In this document: piece by piece, positions 51,653 through 59,702 of the stretch
Position numbering within the stretch: position 1 is the stretch's first letter
Layout of the letters: every line of letters begins with the position of its first letter
Assembly (NCBI GenBank): GCA_023393065.1
Contig: JAEWMX010000015.1
Span: forward strand, 62,001-126,000
DNA: 64,000 nt
Reading direction: 5' to 3'
DNA from: Bacillota bacterium
GTDB taxonomy: Bacteria; Bacillota_I; Bacilli_A; RFN20; CAG-826
Position numbers and translations under genes: made by a program
Notes under the pieces: model-generated
Told to the model about the DNA's origin: nothing
What the model saw: only the letters and a program-made list of their open reading frames with translations
Database searches by the model: none

Positions 51653-52846
51653 TTATTCAAAAATCTCCATGATTGGTGCGCCGATTTGATTTGGCGTTTT
51701 CTTTAGTCCGAAATTAGTCAAGATCGAAGCGCCGATGACGGCAAAAGTCTCGCGCTCATCGAGATAGCGCCCCTTCTTAATCAATTTCGAATAGATTAGT
51801 AGAGGGACTTTTTCCCGAGTGTGGTCAGTCCCGTGATGGACTGGATCGTTGCCGTGATCAGCGGTCACCATGACGATATCATCATCGTTGACGACTTTTA
51901 GCAACTCGCCTAATTTAACATCGAATTCTTCTAAAGCTCTGGCGTAACCGACAGCATTTCGGCGATGGCCAAATTCGCTATCGAACTCAACTAGGTTAAC
52001 ATAACATAGCCCTGTGAAATCGTGATTTTTGGCTTCGTCGATCGTCTTGTTCATGCCGTCGAGGTTGGAGACGGTCTTTTGGGCTTTGACGACACCCATC
52101 GTGTTGAAGATGTCGTTGATTTTGCCGATCGAACTAACCATTAAACCGTTATCTTTTAAAATGTCCAGAGTTGTCTTTCCCGTCGGCGAGACCGCTAAAT
52201 CGTGACGATTTGCCGTCCTCTTAAAATTGTGTTTGTTCGTTCCGATGAAGGGCCGAGCGATGATGCGACCGACAAAATATTCCGGTTTCATACATATTTC
52301 GCGAGCGATGTCACAGCAGCGATATAACTCCTTGACCCCAGTTACTTCTTCATGGGCGGCAATTTGCAGTACGCTATCAGCTGACGTGTAGACGATTAAC
52401 GAATTTTCGCGCATTTGCTGCTCGCCTAATTCGACGAGAATCTCGGTGCCGCTAGCAGCCTTGTTTCCGATGATCTTATGGCCGGTTTTTTCGGCTAGTT
52501 CATCAATCAAAGATTGAGGAAAGCCAGTGTCGGTAAATGTTTGAAAGGGTTTGGTCGTATTTATTCCCATCATCTCCCAGTGGCCGGTCATCGTATCTTT
52601 GCCGGCGCTCGTCTCGCGAAGGCGAAGGGCGTAAGAGTGTGGGTGCTTGACGGTATTTGTTCCCAAGATAGGAGCCAGGTCGCCAAGACCTAGTGAATTC
52701 ATGACCGGAACCTTTAAACCGCCGACTTCTCGGGCCGTGTGAACGAGTGTGTTGGCGCCTTTATCGCCGAATTTCTCGGCATCTGGCATCTCGCCGATTC
52801 CGACTGAATCTATGACGATGACGAAGAATCTTTTATATTTGTTCAT
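51653..52846 (-). CDS. deoB: Phosphopentomutase
   Basis: Interconverts (deoxy)ribose 1- and 5-phosphates. Metal sites are in VIDSVGIGEMPDA, GKDTMTGHWEMMG and TADHGNDP with HHGTDHTRE. 397 residues. AAAGGAG before the ATG. Supplies substrate to DeoC. It is cotranscribed with the ABC binding protein downstream and xerD upstream (32-base gap). Confidence 0.96.
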   Translation of the reverse strand: MNKYKRFFVIVIDSVGIGEMPDAEKFGDKGANTLVHTAREVGGLKVPVMNSLGLGDLAPILGTNTVKHPHSYALRLRETSAGKDTMTGHWEMMGINTTKPFQTFTDTGFPQSLIDELAEKTGHKIIGNKAASGTEILVELGEQQMRENSLIVYTSADSVLQIAAHEEVTGVKELYRCCDIAREICMKPEYFVGRIIARPFIGTNKHNFKRTANRHDLAVSPTGKTTLDILKDNGLMVSSIGKINDIFNTMGVVKAQKTVSNLDGMNKTIDEAKNHDFTGLCYVNLVEFDSEFGHRRNAVGYARALEEFDVKLGELLKVVNDDDIVMVTADHGNDPVHHGTDHTREKVPLLIYSKLIKKGRYLDERETFAVIGASILTNFGLKKTPNQIGAPIMEIFE

Positions 52847-52878
52847 AGTTACTCCTTTATTAACATAAAGATTGTATA

Positions 52879-53760
52879 TTATTTGCGTTTGGCATACAAA
52901 TCATAAGCGCTTAGGATGCGATTGCTGGAGATGTGGGTATAGATTTGCGTCGTGGCGATATTTTGGTGTCCGAGCATCTCTTGAACCGCTCTTAATTCCG
53001 CGCCTCGATCGAGCATGTGAGTGGCAAAGGAATGGCGCAAGGTATGGGGTGAGACATCTTCTTTGATTCCGGCGTAAGTCGCGTACTTCTTGACTTGTCG
53101 GAAAAAATACTGACGCGACAATTCTTTTCCATAGCGGTTCAAAAAGAGATATTTTGAATTTTTACCGACATTTTTTACTCGTGCTTCTTCGATGTATTTT
53201 ACGAGGTATTCAAGGGCGTACTCGCCGATGGGGACGCGGCGTTCCCTATTTCCTTTACCATATATGGTAACAATTCCGTGAATAAAGTTTACTTGCGAGC
53301 GTTCCAATTTGATCAATTCGCTGACGCGCAGGCCGGATGAATACATCACCTCGAGCATGGCGCGATCGCGCAGCCCCTCGGCCTTATCAAGATCTGGGGC
53401 TTCAAGAAGAGATTCGACCTCTTCGATACTTAAGCTGACAGGAAGTTTTTTTATAGCCCGAGGCGAATCGATTTTTGGAACGGAGTCAGCGAGGAGTTTT
53501 TCTTTTTCCAAGAAGCGGTAGAAATGTTTGGTAGAAGAAAGGCGTCTTAGAATCGTCGCGTTCGCGCGACTCTGCCTATTTTGAATTTTGATAAAGTCGG
53601 TCAAATCGCTAACTAATAAATCATCGACTGACTCTTTGTTTTTAAATGATTTAAAAAACTGTTTCAAGTCGTTGGCGTAAGCTTGGATGGTCTGTGGCTG
53701 CACGCCTTTTTCGACGGTCAAATATTGAAAAAATAAATCGATGGCGTCATCAATCTTCAT
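52879..53760 (-). CDS. xerD: Tyrosine recombinase XerD-like
   Basis: 293 residues; resolves chromosome dimers at dif. Catalytic residues R145, K169, H239, R242, H265 and Y274 are all present (SGLRVSEL, YGKGNRER, HTLRHS, LGHQN, QIYTHIS). The length and N-terminal SAM-like domain fit XerC/XerD. XerD is preferred because of proximity to deoB, as in Bacillus; XerC cannot be excluded. Overlaps dinB by 11 bases. Confidence 0.88.
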   Translation of the reverse strand: MKIDDAIDLFFQYLTVEKGVQPQTIQAYANDLKQFFKSFKNKESVDDLLVSDLTDFIKIQNRQSRANATILRRLSSTKHFYRFLEKEKLLADSVPKIDSPRAIKKLPVSLSIEEVESLLEAPDLDKAEGLRDRAMLEVMYSSGLRVSELIKLERSQVNFIHGIVTIYGKGNRERRVPIGEYALEYLVKYIEEARVKNVGKNSKYLFLNRYGKELSRQYFFRQVKKYATYAGIKEDVSPHTLRHSFATHMLDRGAELRAVQEMLGHQNIATTQIYTHISSNRILSAYDLYAKRK

Positions 53761-54952
53761 CTTTGTTTCCTTTCTTTCCAGTCTCCACTTCGCTGGCGCG
53801 TATGAGCATCGGTTTTTTGAGTTTCCGATTGAGTTCGTTTATCAGGAGTTTGGTTTCGCTTTCTTCTTCGTGCTTGCGATAGTCAAATAGCGACATTTGA
53901 ATAACTAGATCACGCGGGTCAATCAAGTTTTGAAGTGTGACTCCCACGAGACGAATCGGCTGACCTTTATAGTGACGTTCTAACAAAGTTAGAGCCTTGT
54001 CGAAAATTACTTCGTACTCATTTGACGGAAGGGGAAAAGTGATAGACCGATTAATTGTTTTAAATTCCGTATCCTTAATCACTAGCTGGACTGTCGAACC
54101 TTGCTTGCGCTCGTTTTTCGCGCGTTCGCTGACTTCTTTAGATAAGCTTGAAATCATCTCTTTAATTTCCATGAAGTCATCGGTATCATGCATGAATGTC
54201 GAGCTGTTGCCGATCGACTTAGGATCCCAAGGCTCGAGGTCGACCTCGTCGTTTCCGTAGCCATTAACCCAATCTTTGATGACAAAGAAGAACTTGCCGA
54301 GCAAGAGGTGAATCTCTGAATCGTCGCTATTGATGCGCCTAGCCAAATCGCCGATCGTCTTGACTCCGATCGCTTCTAGTTTTGGCCAGGTTTTGCGCCC
54401 GATGCCATAGAAGTCGCGAATCGAAAGCGGATAGAGCAAGGTTGGAATGTCGCGGCGTCTTAAAATCGTTAGTCCCATCGGCTTTTTCATATCGGATGCC
54501 ATTTTAGCCAAAAACTTGGTCGGCCCCACCCCTATCGAGCATTTTAAACCCGTCTTCTCGAGCAATTTACTTTGCATGCCGAGAAAATAGGCGCGGACAT
54601 CCTTTTCGTTTTCAAGCGCTTCCGTCATATCGATATAGCATTCGTCAACCGAGGCTTTTTCAACTTTTTTGCTGTATTTTCGCACAAACGCAAAAAATTC
54701 GCGAGATAGCAATCCGTAGTAGCGGAAGTCGACCGGCAAAATGAGTACGTGCGGGCACAGCCGCTTGGCTTGAAAAGTCGGCATACCTGAGCGAATGCCG
54801 AATTTGCGCGCCGCATAAGAAGCGGTCGAAACGATGCCTTTGCGGCCGTCGCCTCCGATGATGACGGGTTTATCGATGAGCGCGGGATTGCGTATTTCTT
54901 CGGCGGTTGCAAAGAAAGCATTCAAATCGATATGGACGATGATTTTGCTCAT
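53750..54952 (-). CDS. dinB: DNA polymerase IV (Y family)
   Basis: Error-prone translesion polymerase. DLNAFFATAEE holds the first catalytic Asp and ASVDECYIDMTEA the SVDE pair; the little-finger domain follows. QMSLF near residue 372 is a sliding-clamp motif. 400 residues. The start has no Shine-Dalgarno sequence and lies beside AT-rich TATATAC/AATATAAG. First gene of dinB-xerD-deoB-lipoprotein-permease. Confidence 0.95.
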   Translation of the reverse strand: MSKIIVHIDLNAFFATAEEIRNPALIDKPVIIGGDGRKGIVSTASYAARKFGIRSGMPTFQAKRLCPHVLILPVDFRYYGLLSREFFAFVRKYSKKVEKASVDECYIDMTEALENEKDVRAYFLGMQSKLLEKTGLKCSIGVGPTKFLAKMASDMKKPMGLTILRRRDIPTLLYPLSIRDFYGIGRKTWPKLEAIGVKTIGDLARRINSDDSEIHLLLGKFFFVIKDWVNGYGNDEVDLEPWDPKSIGNSSTFMHDTDDFMEIKEMISSLSKEVSERAKNERKQGSTVQLVIKDTEFKTINRSITFPLPSNEYEVIFDKALTLLERHYKGQPIRLVGVTLQNLIDPRDLVIQMSLFDYRKHEEESETKLLINELNRKLKKPMLIRASEVETGKKGNKDED

Positions 54953-54970
54953 GCTTATATTGTATATAAT

Positions 54971-55005
54971 AAAAAACTGGACAACAACATTATGTTAACC
55001 AGTTT
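54971..55005 (-). terminator. Terminator of dxs (minus strand)
   Basis: On the minus strand AAACTGG and CCAGTTT form a 7-bp stem around an 18-base loop with an inner AACAT/ATGTT stem, then TTT. It lies 11 bases after the dxs stop. Confidence 0.65.
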
Positions 55006-55015
55006 ATCAATTTTA

Positions 55016-56896
55016 TCAAAGAAGCTTTTTTATTTCTTCGTAGACTTGTCTCGGCAACAAGCCAAACTCTTCGAGTTGCTCACTGATTTTAGCCTGTGAG
55101 ACAAAGACATCGGGAACCGCGAAAGATTTTATGTTGCCTTTGTAAGACAATTCGCAAAGCTTCATTTTTAAGTAAGAAGCAAATCCAAATTCGGTAGCGT
55201 AAGCATCGTAAATGACAATCGTCTCGTACTGCGACAAAAGACTTAACATCTCGCGGTCATGAGGTTTAAGGTACAACGCGTTTACTAAAGTAACATCTAA
55301 CTCATCTTTGATTATCATCTCTTTAAGGCTTCTCAAGAGCTGCCCGACGGCGATGATGGCGACGCGCTTTGCTTTCGCTTCGCATTCCATAATCCATTTT
55401 CCAAAATGATGATCAGCATCTTTGATCAAGTGATTCTTCTTTAGAAGATCTCGCGGATAGCGAATGAAGAAAGGTCCGTGTTGCTTGAGCGATTCATAGA
55501 GGAGATATTTAGCTTCTTCATCGCTTGAAGGCATGGTCACCACTGTATTTGGAGTATTGAGTAAGAACGATTCATCATAGATGCCTTGATGCGTTTCGCC
55601 ATCGAGACCGACCAATCCCGAGCGGTCGACGAGAAAGGTAATGTTCAAATTCATGCGCGCTATGTCATGAATGATTTGATCAAAAGCGCGCTGCATAAAA
55701 GTGGAATAAACCGAGACGATCGGATGCGTTCCCGCGACCGCCAGTCCGCTCGCGAGCGTTAGAGCATGGCCTTCGGCGATGCCGACGTCAAATGTTCTCT
55801 TCGGATAAGAAGCGAAGAGATCTTCGAGGCCGCTTCCCTTGACGGTTGCCGGAGAAATAATGACTAAGTCATTATGTTCCGCCATTAATTGTGTGAGCAA
55901 GTCACTAAAAAGATGTGACCACGATAGTTCTTCTGGGTGGAGATTCTTGGGTTTTCCCGTTTCGATTTCAAAAGGAGTCACACCATGCCAATAGCCCGTC
56001 GTGTCGTTTTCGGCATACTTATAGCCTTTGCCCTTGATGGTCGAGACGTGAAGGACGACCGATTTTGGCGTTCTTTTGGCTCTGGCAATCGCTTTCTCGA
56101 GAGCTTTGATGTTATGGCCATCAACGCACCCGATATATTGAAAACCCATATTATCAAAGTATGTGGTTGGAACGAGCTTGCTCTTGATGGCGTTTTTAAC
56201 ACGCGACGTAAAATTATAAATGCCGTGGCCGAGTCGCGTCATAAACATAAAATGTTTATAGGACATCTTAAAGCGATTATAGCCAGAGGCCGTCGATATC
56301 TTTGAAAAGAATTTGCCCATTCCGCCTGTCGGTCGAGAAATCGACATTTCATTATCATTTAAAATGATAATAACTTTATTGCTATTGTGAGAAATATTAT
56401 TGAGTGCTTCAAAAGCCAAACCATTGACGATCGAGCCATCGCCGATGACGGCGACGACATCGTAATGATCGCCTTTGGCGTCGCGGTTTAAGGCAAAGCC
56501 TTGCGCGGCGCTTAGAGATGTCGAACTGTGTCCGGCTTCAAAACAATCGTAATATGATTCACAAATTTTTTGGAATCCGGAAACTCCGTTGCGGTTTCGC
56601 AAGTACTCAAGGGAGCGACCAGTGAGAATTTTGTGGGTATATGATTGGTGACCGACATCAAAAATCAACTTATCATGTTTGAAATCAAACATGCGATGAA
56701 GGGCAATCGTGATTTCCACCACTCCGAGATTGCTTGAGAGGTGACCCCCGTATTTGCTCGTTTTATCGATAATTTCATGGCGAATCTTCTCTGACAAGGC
56801 ATCAAGAGAAGGATAATTTAGCGAGTGTAAAAATTCCGGACCTTTTATGTCTTTAATATCGATGTCAGTAATCTTCTTACTCTTGTGTGGTGCCAT
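55016..56896 (-). CDS. dxs: 1-deoxy-D-xylulose-5-phosphate synthase
   Basis: First enzyme of the MEP pathway; joins pyruvate and glyceraldehyde 3-phosphate with thiamine diphosphate. VGHQSYTHKILTGR, GDGSIVNGLAFEALNN (TPP/metal), DRSGLVGLDGETHQG and FIRYPRD are seen. 626 residues. The ATG has no Shine-Dalgarno sequence, preceded by AT-rich TATAGTATAAAAT. In Bacillus ispA lies between xseB and dxs; here it is absent. Confidence 0.95.
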   Translation of the reverse strand: MAPHKSKKITDIDIKDIKGPEFLHSLNYPSLDALSEKIRHEIIDKTSKYGGHLSSNLGVVEITIALHRMFDFKHDKLIFDVGHQSYTHKILTGRSLEYLRNRNGVSGFQKICESYYDCFEAGHSSTSLSAAQGFALNRDAKGDHYDVVAVIGDGSIVNGLAFEALNNISHNSNKVIIILNDNEMSISRPTGGMGKFFSKISTASGYNRFKMSYKHFMFMTRLGHGIYNFTSRVKNAIKSKLVPTTYFDNMGFQYIGCVDGHNIKALEKAIARAKRTPKSVVLHVSTIKGKGYKYAENDTTGYWHGVTPFEIETGKPKNLHPEELSWSHLFSDLLTQLMAEHNDLVIISPATVKGSGLEDLFASYPKRTFDVGIAEGHALTLASGLAVAGTHPIVSVYSTFMQRAFDQIIHDIARMNLNITFLVDRSGLVGLDGETHQGIYDESFLLNTPNTVVTMPSSDEEAKYLLYESLKQHGPFFIRYPRDLLKKNHLIKDADHHFGKWIMECEAKAKRVAIIAVGQLLRSLKEMIIKDELDVTLVNALYLKPHDREMLSLLSQYETIVIYDAYATEFGFASYLKMKLCELSYKGNIKSFAVPDVFVSQAKISEQLEEFGLLPRQVYEEIKKLL

Positions 56897-56939
56897 ACTA
56901 TTTAAATACTAATTTTATACTATAATTAAAATTTTGAAT

Positions 56940-57137
56940 TTATTCAACTTTAATGATATCAGCGATTTTTGATTCAGCTTCTTTAAGTGACGACTCAAGT
57001 GTTTTGATTATTTCCTTGCCTTCTTGATAAAGGGCGATGCTCGCGTCGAGGGGGAGGGTTTTGCTTTCGATCGTCGCAACGATTTCCTCAAGTCGAGCCA
57101 ATTGCTTTTCAAAATTTACTTCTTTTTCCTTAGCCAT
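56940..57137 (-). CDS. xseB: Exodeoxyribonuclease VII small subunit
   Basis: 65 residues: FEKQLARLEEIVATIES and LPLDASIALYQEGKEIIK are the family blocks, a two-helix hairpin. Overlaps xseA by 8 bases. Binds the large subunit to form the single-strand exonuclease. Confidence 0.95.
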   Translation of the reverse strand: MAKEKEVNFEKQLARLEEIVATIESKTLPLDASIALYQEGKEIIKTLESSLKEAESKIADIIKVE

Positions 57138-58344
57138 TTTTTCTTTTCTCCTTGGCGGTAACCGTCGATTTGATTATACCATCTTTGAGCGAGGTGAGGA
57201 CGTTCTGACCGTTTTCAACTTTGTTGACCGAGTCGATGACTTTTCCGTTTTTATCGACCATAATCGAGTAGCCGCGCTTTAAAACTCCATAGGGCGACAG
57301 CGCTTCGAGTCGCTGTCTATATGCTTTGACATCACGGCTAGCGATAAGATAACTGTTTTTGATGGCATTGACAAGCCTAACACGATACTCTTTCAAGTCG
57401 CGTTCTTTATTTTGATAAATTGACTTGGGATCGACGAAAAAGGCTCTATTCGACAGGAGGCTAAGCCTTTCTTTGAGGGCTTGGACTTTGTTTTGCAAAG
57501 CAAGGCCCATCCTTTCTAAGTTGGCATTGAGCGTCTCAAATATTTCGCGTTTATCCGGAGTTGCGAGCTCGGCCGCTCCGGTCGGAGTCGACACGCGGCG
57601 ATCAGCGACATAGTCGACAAGAGTGAAATCTACTTCGTGACCAATAGCGGAAATAATCGGCGCTTCGCTAGTAGCTAAGGCGCGGACGAGAGCTTCGTCG
57701 TTAAAAGCGTTCAAGTCTTCGCTAGCACCGCCGCCGCGACCGATAATTAAAGTACTTAAATCATATGATTTAGTTAGGTTGAAAGCTCTTAATAGGTCTT
57801 TGGGGGCAGCGCTTCCTTGGACCAAGCTTGGAAAAAAGTAAATTCTGACGATGGGGTAACGACGATGAATGTTTTTAATCATATCTTCGATCGCCGCGCT
57901 GCCTGCAGCCGAGATAATGCCGATGGCCTTTGGATAGGCGACGATTGAACGCTTACGATTTTCGTCAAATAAGCCTTCGGCTTTAAGTTTCTGCTTCAGT
58001 TTTTCTAGTTCGACTAAAAGAGCGCCATGCCCAAATAATTCAATTTCATTGACATAAATTTGGTAGCTGCCGCGTTGTGAATAGACGCCGATGGAACCAT
58101 AGGCAAGAACTTCGTCACCGTCTTTCATGTCAAAACCGATGTGCAAGGCATCATTGTAAAACATGACCGCGGAGATGATGCTGCTCTCATCTTTTAACGT
58201 AAAGTAAAAATGGCCGCTCGGGTATTTTTTGAGATTGGATACTTCGCCTTTAAGGCGAATGAAGCGCAATGAAACATCGCCGTCGATAATTTCTTTGATA
58301 TGGCGGTTTAAACTAGTGACGGTGTAAAATTCTCCAACTTTCAT
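57130..58344 (-). CDS. xseA: Exodeoxyribonuclease VII large subunit
   Basis: 404 residues. N-terminal OB fold (LRFIRLKGEVSNLKKYPSGHFYFTLKD in pieces), then the catalytic core GIISAAGSAAIEDM and IGRGGGASEDLNAFNDE and VDFTLVDYVADRR. Degrades single-stranded DNA with XseB. Overlaps nusB by 4 bases (ATGA). Confidence 0.95.
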   Translation of the reverse strand: MKVGEFYTVTSLNRHIKEIIDGDVSLRFIRLKGEVSNLKKYPSGHFYFTLKDESSIISAVMFYNDALHIGFDMKDGDEVLAYGSIGVYSQRGSYQIYVNEIELFGHGALLVELEKLKQKLKAEGLFDENRKRSIVAYPKAIGIISAAGSAAIEDMIKNIHRRYPIVRIYFFPSLVQGSAAPKDLLRAFNLTKSYDLSTLIIGRGGGASEDLNAFNDEALVRALATSEAPIISAIGHEVDFTLVDYVADRRVSTPTGAAELATPDKREIFETLNANLERMGLALQNKVQALKERLSLLSNRAFFVDPKSIYQNKERDLKEYRVRLVNAIKNSYLIASRDVKAYRQRLEALSPYGVLKRGYSIMVDKNGKVIDSVNKVENGQNVLTSLKDGIIKSTVTAKEKRKNG

Positions 58345-58751
58345 AGCGTATTATCAAGGATAGCGTTGATAAATTTATAATCTCCGCTATCAAGATAGCG
58401 TTTGGCCATTCTCACCGCGATGTCGATGACGATACCGCGCTCGACACCACCGACGAAACGATAATGGGCGACCGATAGAAGAAGAATTGATTGAGCGATG
58501 CGATTCAAGCGCGAAAATTTCCACTTGAGCATATTCGCTTGTAACATGGCGACGATCTCTTCGTGGTTTTTGATGACCTTAATTACGACTTCAGAAATAA
58601 AAGTGTCAATTTCCTCAAAAGGTGCTGCGCAGACTCGTTCAAGCAATTCCTTGACATTGATTTCAACTCCCATTTCAACGCGCGTAAGAAAATCGTACAC
58701 GCACGACATAGCGAGAGCTTGATTTTGATTTCTGGTATTATTTGTGCTCAT
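58341..58751 (-). CDS. nusB: Transcription antitermination factor NusB
   Basis: 136 residues, all helical. Starts MSTNNTRNQNQALAMSCVYD; typical end ...AVRMAKRYLDSGDYKFINAILD. Binds BoxA of rRNA leaders with S10. The ATG is used; a GTG 9 bases upstream overlaps the preceding stop. Same place as in Bacillus yqhY-nusB-xseA. Confidence 0.9.
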   Translation of the reverse strand: MSTNNTRNQNQALAMSCVYDFLTRVEMGVEINVKELLERVCAAPFEEIDTFISEVVIKVIKNHEEIVAMLQANMLKWKFSRLNRIAQSILLLSVAHYRFVGGVERGIVIDIAVRMAKRYLDSGDYKFINAILDNTL

Positions 58752-58756
58752 ATCTG

Positions 58757-59287
58757 TCACTCATTTCCATTCACGTCGTCGAGATTTGGATGATTGCTGC
58801 CGCGAAAACGCCTTTCGATCGCAATCACTTTAAAATATTCGAAGATGGCGATTGCCAAAGCCCCTAGAATGACCAAATGAGTCGCGATGGTAAAAGCATA
58901 GGTCGTATCCCAATTCGCCCCGTAGACGAGAAATACGGCGGCAAAATCGACAAGGTAGAGGCCTGCCCCGACAAATAAAAACACTTTTTTTCCTTGCTGA
59001 GCGAAAAATCCGAGCACGGCAAAGAGGGCGCCGGTCGCAATCGAGAGGGCGAAAATAATTAAATAAGTAGCAAAGCTAGGAAGCTCGAGAGCCTCGATCA
59101 GACGATTGAGAAAAATATTGACGGCTAAGGACATGCCATAGCCCGCTTCGCTGCGAAAGATGGCGATAATCGTCGCCAAGATGGAGACGACTCCAGCCCA
59201 CAACAAAAAAATCGCGGTCTTGCGATAAAGGCGTACCGCTTTATTGTGCAAATCGGCATATGTGGGCTGTGGCTTGTTTATTTTCAT
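58757..59287 (-). CDS. Four-helix membrane protein of unknown function
   Basis: 176 residues with four hydrophobic segments (about 26-45, 78-98, 105-124, 135-158) and charged ends. I do not recognise the family. It lies between the Asp23-family gene and nusB, a place with no gene in Bacillus; the stop overlaps the possible nusB GTG. Its position suggests cotranscription with nusB. Confidence 0.7.
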   Translation of the reverse strand: MKINKPQPTYADLHNKAVRLYRKTAIFLLWAGVVSILATIIAIFRSEAGYGMSLAVNIFLNRLIEALELPSFATYLIIFALSIATGALFAVLGFFAQQGKKVFLFVGAGLYLVDFAAVFLVYGANWDTTYAFTIATHLVILGALAIAIFEYFKVIAIERRFRGSNHPNLDDVNGNE

Positions 59288-59312
59288 AATTGAAAAATAG
59301 ACTCCTGAGAGC

Positions 59313-59648
59313 CTATTGAATGGAAGCGACCTTAATATTAATATTAAACGGCACCATTTCCGTCATCGCCATCAAAGCGTTGGCGACTTCTTCTTGTATC
59401 TTGAGGCACACTTCGCTGACATTGACGCCGCTTTTGATGGCGACATCGATGCGAATGTCGACGAGGCCATTGCTTCTTAAGATAGCTTGAATTGGACGAT
59501 GCAAAGTAAAAAGGCGTGATTTATTCGCTGAGACAGTCGCCCCTTTGACGCGGTTTGTCGCCGTCTGGGCAATCGTTTCAAAAACGCGGCGGGAAATGCC
59601 CATGACCCCGTATTTGGAATAGTTTTCGATATAGACGTAATCTGCCAT
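59313..59648 (-). CDS. Asp23/Gls24 family protein (YqhY-like)
   Basis: 111 residues. GVMGISRRVFETIAQTATNRVKG and LRSNGLVDIRIDVAIKSGVNV match the Asp23 fold; the family is linked to envelope or fatty-acid metabolism, and Bacillus yqhY is located before nusB. GGAGAAAAC precedes the ATG. First gene of the nusB-xse-dxs unit. Confidence 0.88.
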   Translation of the reverse strand: MADYVYIENYSKYGVMGISRRVFETIAQTATNRVKGATVSANKSRLFTLHRPIQAILRSNGLVDIRIDVAIKSGVNVSEVCLKIQEEVANALMAMTEMVPFNINIKVASIQ

Positions 59649-59702
59649 TTGTTTTCTCCGTCGTGATTATTCTAAATAATCGCTACCTTTTTAGCAAGGT
59701 TA

